Below, in pieces: positions 1 through 7,527 of a stretch of DNA of 18,113 nucleotides. Under the pieces are notes generated by a model. The model was not told the DNA's origin and did no database searches. It was given only the letters and a program-made list of their open reading frames with translations. The number at the start of each line of letters is the position of its first letter. Positions within the stretch are counted from its first letter, which is position 1. Origin of the DNA: an uncultured Rickettsiales bacterium (lineage in GTDB: Bacteria > Pseudomonadota > Alphaproteobacteria > Rickettsiales > UBA1997); assembly GCA_948744995.1 (NCBI GenBank), contig CAPZCD010000018.1, positions 1 through 18,113 on the forward strand, read 5' to 3'. Made by a program: the position numbers and the translations under genes.

Positions 1-131
1 CATAAAGATATATTAATTTAAAGAATTTAAATATCAAGAAATGGAGACCAGAGCCGAGTTCTTACATTTTTTGTTGATTTAAATTGATGTTTAATTAGTA
101 TTTCTTAACTGTAAAAACAAAAAATATAAAA

Positions 132-743
132 ATGTATAGTTTATACGAAGATGATTTACCAGCTGATATAGAATTTGGAAACGAAGTAGCAATAGACACT
201 GAAGCACTTGGCCTTAATAATTTTAGGGACAGGTTATGTATGGTACAGATTTATTTTGGAACAGGAAAAGTTTATCTGATCCATTTTGGTGGAAATAGTG
301 AATATAAATCTCCAAACTTAGTAAGACTACTAACTGATGATAAGATACTAAAAATATTTCACTATGCCAGATTTGATTTGGCTATTTTACAAAAAACCTT
401 TAATATAGATATAAACAATGTTTACTGTACTAAAATAGCATCAAAAATAGCCAGGACTTACTCTGACGCACATGGTCTTAAGGTTCTCATAAAAGAATTT
501 TTAAATATAGAAGTTTCAAAAAAAGAGCAAAGTTCCTATTGGGGTGGGGAAGTTAATGATAACCAATTAAAATACGCTTCTAATGATGTTTTATATTTGC
601 ATCAAATAAAAGATAAACTTAATGTGATTTTGGAAAATGAAAATCGTACTGAATTAGTGAAAGAGTGTTTTAAATTCCTTCCAACTAGGGTGAAGCTTGA
701 TTTGAGTGGTTGGGGTGATGTGGACGTGTTTAGTCATCAGTAG
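132..743 (+). CDS. rnd: Ribonuclease D-like 3'-5' exonuclease (short, no HRDC)
   Basis: DEDD-family 3'-5' exoribonuclease, expected to trim 3' ends of tRNA precursors and other small RNAs in the cytoplasm. The three exonuclease motifs are visible in 203 residues: Exo I with D22 and E24 (IDTEALGL), Exo II with D82 (FHYARFDLAIL), and Exo III with Y148 and D152 (YASNDVLYL), which makes it the DEDDy subtype. The protein stops soon after Exo III, so the C-terminal HRDC RNA-binding domains of the roughly 370-residue E. coli RNase D are absent; short forms of this kind are common in alphaproteobacteria. No Shine-Dalgarno sequence precedes the ATG. The gene stands alone, 163 nt before rsfS. A single-domain DEDDy exonuclease acting on another RNA substrate is the alternative. 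Confidence 0.9.
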   Translation: MYSLYEDDLPADIEFGNEVAIDTEALGLNNFRDRLCMVQIYFGTGKVYLIHFGGNSEYKSPNLVRLLTDDKILKIFHYARFDLAILQKTFNIDINNVYCTKIASKIARTYSDAHGLKVLIKEFLNIEVSKKEQSSYWGGEVNDNQLKYASNDVLYLHQIKDKLNVILENENRTELVKECFKFLPTRVKLDLSGWGDVDVFSHQ

Positions 744-906
744 GACTATGAGTGGGAATAGAATTATCGGCGTTTAATCTATTTTGGGGTTAAAGTAGAT
801 ATAAAATATTAACGTGTCAGTAAAAATTAAACTCTCACCACCACCCCACCCTTGTATTTTCTCTCATAAAAAGTATCCTATACCAAGTTAGCAAAATAAC
901 ATAAAG

Positions 907-1233
907 ATGAATTCCAAAAAATTACTAGAACTAGTACTAAAATACATAGAAGACTCAAAAATCGAAGATATAGAAGTTATTGATATATCAAAAAAGACAT
1001 CAATAGCCGACAAATTAATAATTGGAACCGGCAGTAGTGACAAACAGATAGAATCTGCAATAGATAATCTACGAACTTTTTTGAAGGAAAACGGACTTAA
1101 CCCAAAACCAGTTATTGGTAAGGCTAGTGGTTGGGTAGTTCTCGATTTAGCTAGTATTATAGTTAATTTTTTTACTGAAGATGTTAGAAAGCATTATAAT
1201 TTGGAGAAGTTATGGTTGGAAGAGATAAAATAA
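907..1233 (+). CDS. rsfS: Ribosome silencing factor RsfS
   Basis: RsfS/Iojap-family protein of 108 residues, the usual length. It binds ribosomal protein uL14 on the large subunit and blocks subunit joining when nutrients are short. The family signature is clear in the second half: GKASGWVVLDLASIIVNFF (about residues 71-89), with the aromatic-hydrophobic-Asp pattern around W76 and D80, followed by the terminal YNLEKLW block (97-103). No clear ribosome binding site precedes the ATG. The last 22 nt overlap the start of the downstream histidine phosphatase, so the two are probably co-transcribed. In many bacteria rsfS lies next to rlmH or nadD; neither is here. Confidence 0.93.
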   Translation: MNSKKLLELVLKYIEDSKIEDIEVIDISKKTSIADKLIIGTGSSDKQIESAIDNLRTFLKENGLNPKPVIGKASGWVVLDLASIIVNFFTEDVRKHYNLEKLWLEEIK

Positions 1234-1811
1234 AAACTATTTACCTATTTAGGCACGGAGAAACCGATTTAAATAAAAATAGAATTATGCAGGGAAGTGA
1301 TGTTAACTCATCACTAAATGAAAACGGTATAAGCCAAGCAAAAGAATTAGCAGAAAAACTATCTGATAGTGGTATCGAACATATATATTCAAGTCCATTA
1401 GCTAGAGCTTTTAGTACAGCTGAATTTGTCGCCAAAAAATTAAATATATCTATAGAAAAAATGGTTGATTTGCGAGAAATATCTTTTGGTAAATTTTCTG
1501 GTATGTCTATTGCAGAAATTGATAAAGAATTAGGAGAGAATTTTTACAAAAATTTTTCTAAAACTATCAATTACGATGATTTTATCTTTAAAGGTGGAGA
1601 ATCGAAAGCTATGGTTAGGAATAGATTTATGAATTGTGTTAAGAATATACTGGCTGATACAAAATATTCTACAATTGGTGTAGCTTCCCATGGTATTGCC
1701 CTAAAGCAATTTTACTATGCAATTACTTCTAAATATCCAGATAGTACTCCAAATTGTTGTGTTATAAGGTGTATATATGATGGTGAAATAAGGGATCTGG
1801 AGATGATCTAG
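1212..1811 (+). CDS. Histidine phosphatase family protein (phosphoglycerate mutase-like)
   Basis: Single-domain branch-1 histidine phosphatase of 199 residues. The catalytic set is present: the RHGE motif with nucleophile H15 (LFRHGETDLN), an arginine at R65 (SSPLARAFSTA), the acid E89 in LREISFGKFSG, and the second histidine H160 in VASHG. Such proteins hydrolyse small phosphate esters; close relatives include alpha-ribazole phosphatase (CobC), GpmB-like proteins and broad-specificity phosphatases, and the sequence does not decide among them. The ATG at 1212 lies inside rsfS and is preceded by GGAG at 1203-1206 with a 5-nt gap, which supports this start and translational coupling. No cobalamin or glycolysis gene adjoins. 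Confidence 0.85.
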   Translation: MVGRDKIKTIYLFRHGETDLNKNRIMQGSDVNSSLNENGISQAKELAEKLSDSGIEHIYSSPLARAFSTAEFVAKKLNISIEKMVDLREISFGKFSGMSIAEIDKELGENFYKNFSKTINYDDFIFKGGESKAMVRNRFMNCVKNILADTKYSTIGVASHGIALKQFYYAITSKYPDSTPNCCVIRCIYDGEIRDLEMI

Positions 1812-1874
1812 AGATTTTGTATTTTTAGACCAAACGAATTATTGATAATTTTAATAGACTTGTATAAAGAATAA

Positions 1875-1907
1875 GGTATATATGTTTTTATATTGAACAT
1901 ATATACC
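1875..1907 (+). terminator. Perfect 12-bp hairpin after the rsfS-phosphatase pair
   Basis: The arms GGTATATATGTT (1875-1886) and AACATATATACC (1896-1907) are exact reverse complements around a 9-nt loop. It sits 63 nt after the phosphatase stop codon. There is no U-tract behind it, so a role as transcript 3' end or mRNA-stabilising structure is more likely than classical intrinsic termination. Confidence 0.4.
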
Positions 1908-1930
1908 CCAGTGTAGATACCCCAGTGTAG
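1903..1930. repeat. 14-bp perfect tandem direct repeat
   Basis: The unit ATACCCCAGTGTAG occurs at 1903-1916 and again immediately at 1917-1930 without a mismatch. The first copy overlaps the right arm of the preceding hairpin. A C-rich unit of this kind stands out from the AT-rich spacer. It may be a simple duplication or a paired protein-binding site. Confidence 0.8.
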
Positions 1931-1968
1931 CATTTATCATTAATTTAATACAACCTTTTACTAAGTTA

Positions 1969-2014
1969 TTTTTCTCTATTTTTAGAATATATTCATCTCT
2001 AAAATAGAGAGAAA
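1969..2014. terminator. Hairpin between convergent genes, possible bidirectional terminator
   Basis: TTTCTCTATTTTTAGA (1971-1986) pairs with TCTAAAATAGAGAGAAA (1998-2014) with one bulged T and one G-U pair. Its place between the convergent phosphatase gene and the minus-strand gene ending at 2028 fits a shared 3'-end structure. The A/T runs lie inside the stem rather than behind it, so efficiency as a terminator is uncertain. Confidence 0.4.
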
Positions 2015-2027
2015 TAGTTACAATTTA

Positions 2028-3131
2028 TTATATATCAAATCCGTCATAAAAATCATCATCTAAATCTTTCCGTTTTCTTGTATTTTCCTCATCTTCCTCA
2101 TTTTCTTTGTGTTTTTCTGCTTGTTTATTAAGACCGAGAAAATTATATAAAACAGCCTTCTCATCAGGACCAAAAGTATTTCCTATCATTCTGGTAATTA
2201 CAATAGTGCCTGTATCAATGTGTATACTAGTACCTGATACAGGATTAGCATCTGGATAAACATTAACTGAACCACAGGCAGTATTATCTTCTAATCTACC
2301 TATAAAATTAGTCAGATCATCAATAGATAAAGTATCTGTTACAAAGAATCTAAATGGAGTTAATGTGTCTACAACATCACTTCTTCTAAATTCATTTAAC
2401 AAACCAATAAATATTTCTATACCTCTTCTACTACTACCCGTCATTTCTATATCTCTTCTTAATAAAAATTCCGCTATAGGAACTTCAGGATTGCTCCTAT
2501 CTATAAAAAGAGATATACGATTCATAAATTGTGGACGTTCTATACGGTCTCTTAGTGGTAAATATATTTGCCTTGCTGCTATATAAGTATCCATTATATT
2601 TAATTCTTTTGGATTTAGTTCTGTTCCTAAACTTTCCCTTGCATTGTTTACTATATTATATGCAATAGATTCTATTTCATCATGATTAAATAAAAAATAT
2701 GTTGGCATCAACTCTCCAATAGATCTTGGTCTTATTAAATCGTTAGGAAAAATATCTTCTAAATTATCATTATTTCTTTCTAGTGTATTAAGTGGAAATC
2801 TTACTATTGCAACAGTATCACACAGATATCTTGTAACTTCAACACGGTCAGGTCGGGCTTGGCGTACTATAACCATCCCGCTATGTTCAACTGCAACATT
2901 GTCATTACCATATCTTATAACTTCAACACAATCTGGTCGAATTTGATTTATCACAATTCTTCCATTATTTCTATTATTTCTAATATTATTATCCAAAACT
3001 CCACCACTATTGTTGCTATTACTTTGTGAGGTCCCTACTGGGTTTGGGTTAGGAAACAAAAAAAGCCCTGATGATGCATAAACTTTGCTACCTAAAATGG
3101 CTGATAGGATTAGTAAACTAATTTTTCTCAT
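2028..3131 (-). CDS. Exported protein of unknown family with tandem 28-residue repeats
   Basis: I do not recognise the family. The 367-residue product begins with a classical signal peptide (MRK, hydrophobic ISLLILSAILG, likely cut after VYA at residue 19), so it should leave the cytoplasm. Residues 24-56 are rich in Asn, Ser, Pro and Gly, a flexible linker. Two adjacent 28-residue repeats follow at 57-84 and 85-112, identical at 13 positions, with the core Q-x-RPD-x-VEV-x-RY-x-x-D-x-VA. Residues 113-335 look globular. The tail (about 338-367) is highly charged: acidic, a RKRK cluster near 352-355, then acidic again. Transcription runs opposite to metG from a minus-strand TTGACA-containing region. 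It could be a periplasmic, surface or host-directed protein; nothing here settles that. Confidence 0.85.
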   Translation of the reverse strand: MRKISLLILSAILGSKVYASSGLFLFPNPNPVGTSQSNSNNSGGVLDNNIRNNRNNGRIVINQIRPDCVEVIRYGNDNVAVEHSGMVIVRQARPDRVEVTRYLCDTVAIVRFPLNTLERNNDNLEDIFPNDLIRPRSIGELMPTYFLFNHDEIESIAYNIVNNARESLGTELNPKELNIMDTYIAARQIYLPLRDRIERPQFMNRISLFIDRSNPEVPIAEFLLRRDIEMTGSSRRGIEIFIGLLNEFRRSDVVDTLTPFRFFVTDTLSIDDLTNFIGRLEDNTACGSVNVYPDANPVSGTSIHIDTGTIVITRMIGNTFGPDEKAVLYNFLGLNKQAEKHKENEEDEENTRKRKDLDDDFYDGFDI

Positions 3132-3171
3132 AAAATCTTTTTAAAATTTAATAAATTTAACTAGGAAGTTA

Positions 3172-3199
3172 CTAGTATAAGTTTAAATTATCATGTCAA
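3172..3199 (-). promoter_or_regulatory. Promoter candidate for the exported-repeat protein gene
   Basis: On the minus strand a perfect TTGACA (plus-strand 3194-3199) is followed after 16 nt by TACTAG (3172-3177); an overlapping TATACT sits 14 nt away. The -35 is exact but the -10 is poor at ideal spacing. It lies about 40-70 nt upstream of the start codon at 3131. Confidence 0.4.
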
Positions 3200-3360
3200 G
3201 TTCAATTGTTATTAGAATATAAATACTAATAGCTAGGTTTTTTAGTGGTAATTTATACTTATCCAACTTTCCCTTTCTATATTATTTATCCTTAATATTT
3301 TATTTTTTACATATTTATGAATTAGCATCTGGTAGTACATTATCTTCAACGAACACTCAA

Positions 3361-3388
3361 TTGACTTTAGCCAATTAAATCCTATAAT
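3361..3388 (+). promoter_or_regulatory. Promoter candidate P1 for metG
   Basis: TTGACT (3361-3366), 16-nt spacer, then a perfect TATAAT (3383-3388), a strong sigma-70-type match. Transcription from it would give a metG leader of about 170 nt. Confidence 0.6.
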
Positions 3389-3446
3389 CTTTGACCGTAG
3401 ATAATCAAAAAAATCTTCGCAGTATACTATTAGGTTTTTATAGGTT

Positions 3447-3455
3447 TGATATAAT
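3447..3455 (+). promoter_or_regulatory. Extended -10 promoter candidate P2 for metG
   Basis: TGATATAAT is an extended -10 element (TGN followed by perfect TATAAT at 3450-3455) with no good -35 at 16-18 nt. It would give a shorter metG leader of about 100 nt. Confidence 0.4.
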
Positions 3456-3564
3456 GAATAATAGCGAATATTTTACCAGTTATTAGGTCATTTTTAGCCA
3501 AAATACCAGAACAAGAAGATAATATTATTATAATTATACATTACGGACAACCAAGGAACATATT

Positions 3565-5244
3565 ATGAAAAAACTATACATAACAACTCCAATATATTAC
3601 ATAAATTCAGAACCACACATAGGGAGCGTCTATACAACACTGATGGCAGACATATTAAACAATTTTAACAAATTGAATGGAGTTGAAACAAGATTTTTAA
3701 CCGGTACTGACGAACACGGCCAGAAGATACAACTATCAGCGCAAGAAGCTAATTTAAATGAGATTGATTTTGCAAATATGATGGCTAAAAAATTCAAAGA
3801 CTTAGCAGATTATATGAATTTTGGTTACGATGATTTTATACGTACGACAGAAGACAGGCACAAAAAATTTGTCCAGAATATTTGGCGAAAACTCGTTAAA
3901 AATAATTGGATTTATAGGGGCAGTTATTGCGGTTGGTATTGTGTCAGTGACGAAGCGTACTATACAGAGGATGAGCTAATAAGAAATAGTAAGGATGAAT
4001 TTGAAACTAGCCTTGGTAAAAAAGTTGAATGGAGAGAGGAAGAGAGCTATTTTTTCAAACTCAGTAAATTTCAAAAGATTTTATTAAAACTGTATAAAGA
4101 GACAGATTTTATACAACCTAGCTATAGAAAAAATGAAGTTGTAGCATTTGTTGCTGGTAGGAGTATTAAAGAACTAGAAAAAGATGGTTTTGTTGATGGT
4201 TATTTAAAGGATCTGTCTATATCAAGAAATAATTTTTCTTGGGGTATAAAGATTCCATGTGATGAAAAAGGCGAAGAATTACTGGATCCTGAAGGTAATT
4301 GGGCTGAAAATATTGAGAAAGAAGATCGGCATGTTATGTATGTTTGGCTTGACGCATTATTTAATTATCAATCGGCCTTGAGTAGTGTGAATAAAATGGA
4401 TGATTTTTGGTATAATTCGGATGTTATACATATAGTTGGAAAGGATATTCTTAGGTTTCATGCGGTTTATTGGCCTTCTTTACTGATAGCCACAGAATTT
4501 ACTGAAAAACAATTGGAAACAATAGCTGTTGAGGATATCACCAAGAAAAATATTCTACCAAAAGTTGTTTTTGCTCATGGCTGGTGGACTAATAATGGTA
4601 AGAAAATTTCGAAATCGCTAGGGAATGCGATAGCTATTAAAAGTGAGGTAAATTGGCTAGTAAATGACTATGGTATAGATGAAGCTATAGCGAAGGACTA
4701 TATAAGATACTATTTGTCTACCGAAACTACGTTTGGTAGTGACGGTGATTACTCAAGAGAAAGGCTTGTGGAAAAAATAAATACTGAATTAGTCAATAAT
4801 GTTGGCAATCTAATACAAAGAGTATCAACTATGTTATTTAAGAATTTTGGCGGTCAAATTGGAGATTTAAAAATTAATTATAATGAGGCACTTGGGGAAC
4901 AATTAACTGAAAAAACGCTCAATAGATTTGATTTTCAGGAATATAAAAATTTGCTGTTGGATATAGCTTCTAGAGCTAATGCATATATGGAAGAAAAAGC
5001 TCCTTGGAACCTAAAAAAAGAAGGAAAATTAGATGAAATGTTGGTTATTTTAAAAAATGAGTTGGCAGAAATTATAAAAGTTGTAGCACTACTAAGACCA
5101 ATTTGCCCAGCAATAACTGACAAAATTTGTACTTATTTATCGCTAACTATTGATAATTTTGATAAAATCTATTTGGAGCAAATTTTGGAAAATGCGGCTA
5201 TAGCTGAACCAAAAATCTTTTTCCCAAAACTCGTAAACTTGTAG
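3565..5244 (+). CDS. metG: Methionyl-tRNA synthetase
   Basis: Class I aminoacyl-tRNA synthetase that charges tRNA-Met with methionine using ATP. The start TPIYYINSEPHIGS (residues 8-21) carries the HIGH-type motif, here HIGS at 18-21; TGTDEHGQKI follows at 46-55, and the KMSKS-type loop reads KISKS at 347-351 in AHGWWTNNGKKISKSLGN. HVMYVWLDAL (256-265) and GSDGDYS are also typical. At 559 residues it ends after the anticodon-binding helical domain and lacks the C-terminal EMAP/Trbp111 dimerisation domain. It appears slightly longer than the short MetG forms I know, with extra residues near 232-252, 311-331 and 358-376. AAGGA at 3553-3557 is well spaced from the ATG. The next gene has its own strong promoter, so metG is probably transcribed alone. 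Confidence 0.96.
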   Translation: MKKLYITTPIYYINSEPHIGSVYTTLMADILNNFNKLNGVETRFLTGTDEHGQKIQLSAQEANLNEIDFANMMAKKFKDLADYMNFGYDDFIRTTEDRHKKFVQNIWRKLVKNNWIYRGSYCGWYCVSDEAYYTEDELIRNSKDEFETSLGKKVEWREEESYFFKLSKFQKILLKLYKETDFIQPSYRKNEVVAFVAGRSIKELEKDGFVDGYLKDLSISRNNFSWGIKIPCDEKGEELLDPEGNWAENIEKEDRHVMYVWLDALFNYQSALSSVNKMDDFWYNSDVIHIVGKDILRFHAVYWPSLLIATEFTEKQLETIAVEDITKKNILPKVVFAHGWWTNNGKKISKSLGNAIAIKSEVNWLVNDYGIDEAIAKDYIRYYLSTETTFGSDGDYSRERLVEKINTELVNNVGNLIQRVSTMLFKNFGGQIGDLKINYNEALGEQLTEKTLNRFDFQEYKNLLLDIASRANAYMEEKAPWNLKKEGKLDEMLVILKNELAEIIKVVALLRPICPAITDKICTYLSLTIDNFDKIYLEQILENAAIAEPKIFFPKLVNL

Positions 5245-5259
5245 ATTATAATTATTAAT

Positions 5260-5288
5260 TTGACAAAAGATAAAAATTATGGTATACT
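5260..5288 (+). promoter_or_regulatory. Near-consensus promoter for the metalloprotease-like gene
   Basis: Perfect TTGACA (5260-5265), an ideal 17-nt spacer, then TATACT (5283-5288). This is the best sigma-70-type match in the window. It lies 42 nt upstream of the ATG at 5331, with the Shine-Dalgarno GAGGA at 5320-5324 between, and suggests strong or steady expression of that gene. Confidence 0.75.
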
Positions 5289-5330
5289 CTCCATTATTAT
5301 TAATAACATATCTATTATAGAGGAAATATT

Positions 5331-6713
5331 ATGAAAAAGTTTGTATCATATTTATATATTGTGTTAGCAGGAGTTTATACAACTTTTTTCTCTATACAAA
5401 ATACATTTGCAGAAGAAAGAAGGACTATAACATTTAGTTCTGGTTATTTGGAAGAATATTATACCAATAGACAAATAGCTAATTTTGGAGTAGAGCTTTT
5501 TGAGAATATAGATTTTGTGCTTGATAAAGCTAATAAAATAATTAGAAAAGGAATCAATGATGAATATTCTAAAAGTACTCTTTCCTGTATTCTTTATTTG
5601 ATAGATTATTATTTTATATCTTCTTTTGGAACTTCTTATCATGAATTTGGCCATGCTATGAGAGATAAAGCGGTTGGTTATGACTATGTGTTTATAAAGA
5701 GTAGTGCAGATGATTATGATGATACAGATGATATAAAAGCTAATAATAAGAATTTTTTTAAATATTTTTTAGATAAGATATATTACATAAAACTTTCTGG
5801 CGGAGCTACTATGAGATTAACCGATTTTGAAAATGGAAATGATAAATTAGCTGGAATTGATGAACAAAGTTTCTATAAAAGATCCTTGAAAGAGGGTGTT
5901 ATCATTTCTGCAGCCGGTCTTAATAATGAAACCTATTTTCAAGAAAAAATGACAGAAAGAACATATTTAACTAATGAAATAACTATAAGTAATTATTTAT
6001 TTAAACTTGATTCAGTAGTTAATGATATTTACTATGCTAAAAATAGTGATAAATCAGGTGATCCATATAAGATAGAATCTTTTTATAAAGGTTTAGGTAT
6101 TAATGCCAACAGAAAGGATATGGCAAGAGCATTTTTGATTTCTGCGCTTCTTAGCCAAACAACTTATGGTATATTTTATAATATGTTATTTAAACAAAGT
6201 ATTATATTTACTCCACTCCAATACAAAGGTTTTATCTTTCCTGATGTATTTCCCTATATAACCACAAGAGGTATATCCTACAGAATTAAAAGTGCATATA
6301 GATACAGTGATGATTTAATATTTAGATTTGGAATAGAATTTATAGCTTATGGTAAATCTACTCAAGAATTAATATTTGGTATTAATACAAAATTAATAAA
6401 AGATAATAGATTAGATCTATTAACAGTATTTGGTAAAGATGGTATTAATATAGAAACAACTTATACTATTCCTATAGCAAAACATTTTAATATCAATTTA
6501 GATTTTGATTTACATTCTACAAAGAGTTTATATGGAGAAAGGAATGCTTATAGATTGTATGAATTGAAGGATCCGTATATTGATACATTTATTGGGAAAA
6601 CAACTGAAGATGGAGAGGAAAAAACTTATAAAATGAATTATAAACAATACAAGACAAAAAAACCTATCTCCTATAGTTATTATCTTGGGTTGTCTTTAAG
6701 TTATGTGTTTTAG
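5331..6713 (+). CDS. Exported HEFGH metalloprotease-like protein with beta-barrel-like C-terminus
   Basis: The 460-residue product has a signal peptide (MKK, hydrophobic to about residue 25, likely cleavage after TFA at 27). A zincin-type HExxH motif, HEFGH, sits at 104-108 in TSYHEFGHAMRDKAVGY, preceded by a hydrophobic helix (about 84-99) that often carries such motifs; SAAGLNNE at 193-200 offers a possible third zinc ligand in E200. From about residue 312 to the end the sequence looks like alternating amphipathic beta strands (for example LIFRFGIEFIAYG, FNINLDFDL) and finishes with YLGLSLSYVF, a terminal aromatic strand like those recognised by the BAM complex. I read this as a periplasmic peptidase-like domain joined to an outer-membrane barrel or half-barrel. 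I do not recognise a named family, and the activity is inferred from the motif only. It has its own strong promoter and a terminator. Confidence 0.85.
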   Translation: MKKFVSYLYIVLAGVYTTFFSIQNTFAEERRTITFSSGYLEEYYTNRQIANFGVELFENIDFVLDKANKIIRKGINDEYSKSTLSCILYLIDYYFISSFGTSYHEFGHAMRDKAVGYDYVFIKSSADDYDDTDDIKANNKNFFKYFLDKIYYIKLSGGATMRLTDFENGNDKLAGIDEQSFYKRSLKEGVIISAAGLNNETYFQEKMTERTYLTNEITISNYLFKLDSVVNDIYYAKNSDKSGDPYKIESFYKGLGINANRKDMARAFLISALLSQTTYGIFYNMLFKQSIIFTPLQYKGFIFPDVFPYITTRGISYRIKSAYRYSDDLIFRFGIEFIAYGKSTQELIFGINTKLIKDNRLDLLTVFGKDGINIETTYTIPIAKHFNINLDFDLHSTKSLYGERNAYRLYELKDPYIDTFIGKTTEDGEEKTYKMNYKQYKTKKPISYSYYLGLSLSYVF

Positions 6714-6730
6714 GGGATAAACTGAATTTA

Positions 6731-6759
6731 ATAGCTATCACCTAGCTATAATTTTTTTT
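6731..6759 (+). terminator. Intrinsic terminator of the metalloprotease-like gene
   Basis: ATAGCTA (6731-6737) pairs with TAGCTAT (6743-6749) around a 5-nt loop, and eight T follow at 6752-6759. The stem is short and weak but the U-tract is complete; it begins 18 nt after the stop codon. Confidence 0.6.
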
Positions 6760-6760
6760 A

Positions 6761-6798
6761 GTTGCTATAGTAATTCTCTTTTTAGCTACTATAGCAAC
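6761..6798. terminator. Second hairpin between convergent genes
   Basis: GTTGCTATAGTA (6761-6772) and TACTATAGCAAC (6787-6798) form a perfect 12-bp stem with a 14-nt loop. It lies between the terminator above and the 3' end of gmk, so it can serve as a 3'-end structure for gmk transcripts coming from the right. No U-tract adjoins in either direction. Confidence 0.45.
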
Positions 6799-6844
6799 CA
6801 ATCTTTACCATTAGAAACTGACAAATTCTATGCAGGATATCAAA

Positions 6845-7462
6845 TCAAATATTTTCCACAAAACTCTTTAGCTCTTCTTCTACTGTATTAATTAAACGTT
6901 TCGCAGTTATTATTGACTTAACTTCTTCTATAGTTTTATCCAAATTATCATTCACAATAACATAATCATAGTTAAAACAATGTGTTATTTCATCCTTAGC
7001 TTTTGCCAATCTTTTTTCAATAACTTCCGTACTATCTTGTCCCCTTGATTTTAACCTATTTTCCAATTCCTTTAAAGATGGCGGTAATATAAATATTTTC
7101 AGCAATCTGTTCTTATCCAACTTTTCAGATATCTGCTGAGCTCCTTGCCAATCTATATCCATCATAACATCACAATTTTCCTTAAATTTAGCCTCAATTC
7201 CAGATCTCAATGTGCCATAGAAATTATCAAACACCTGCGCGTATTCTAAAAATTCCTCATTATATATTCTTTTCTTAAACTCTTCCAGAGAGAAAAAATG
7301 GTAATTAACTCCGTCGATTTCCCCTGGTCTTGGTTGTCTTGTTGTCGCTGATACTGAAAAGCCTATCTTTTTGTCCCATTCTCTTATCTTTTTAACAATA
7401 GTTGATTTTCCGGCACCGGAAGGAGAAGATATTATTATTGTGAAATTTTTATATTTTAACAT
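6845..7462 (-). CDS. gmk: Guanylate kinase
   Basis: Phosphorylates GMP to GDP with ATP. The P-loop SSPSGAGKST lies near the N-terminus (about residues 12-21), followed by the GMP-binding block TTRQPRPGEIDGVNYHF, then YGTLRSGIE, DIDWQGAQQI, and the lid region ending RGQDSTEVIEKRL. Length is normal, at 205 residues from the ATG at 7462. A GTG three codons upstream (7471) would give 208 residues; I prefer the ATG because a promoter candidate at 7485-7512 would start the transcript close to 7478, and neither start has a Shine-Dalgarno sequence. The gene stands alone between a convergent gene and the gene-free repeat region. Confidence 0.95.
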   Translation of the reverse strand: MLKYKNFTIIISSPSGAGKSTIVKKIREWDKKIGFSVSATTRQPRPGEIDGVNYHFFSLEEFKKRIYNEEFLEYAQVFDNFYGTLRSGIEAKFKENCDVMMDIDWQGAQQISEKLDKNRLLKIFILPPSLKELENRLKSRGQDSTEVIEKRLAKAKDEITHCFNYDYVIVNDNLDKTIEEVKSIITAKRLINTVEEELKSFVENI

Positions 7463-7484
7463 AATTTTCACTTATTTTTTTGAG

Positions 7485-7512
7485 ATACTACATTAGTAAT
7501 TTATAATGTAAA
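7485..7512 (-). promoter_or_regulatory. Promoter candidate for gmk
   Basis: On the minus strand TTTACA (plus-strand 7507-7512), a 17-nt spacer, and TAGTAT (7485-7490). The predicted transcription start is about 15 nt before the ATG at 7462. Confidence 0.4.
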
Positions 7513-7527
7513 GTCATTTTACTATTA

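Larger units (their letters stand above)
3132..3564. other. Divergent intergenic region (433 bp)
   Basis: This spacer separates the start of the minus-strand exported protein from the start of metG. It holds a minus-strand promoter candidate near 3172-3199 and two plus-strand promoter candidates at 3361-3388 and 3447-3455. The pyrimidine-rich part at 3240-3330 has no convincing reading frame, RNA gene or repeat on either strand. Confidence 0.7.

Noticed and set aside
1..131. Possible tRNA or terminator remnant around GGAGACCAGAGCCGAG near 43-58
   Set aside because: No cloverleaf or T-loop consensus; only a 5-bp AAGAA/TTCTT stem flanks it. The region upstream is outside the window.
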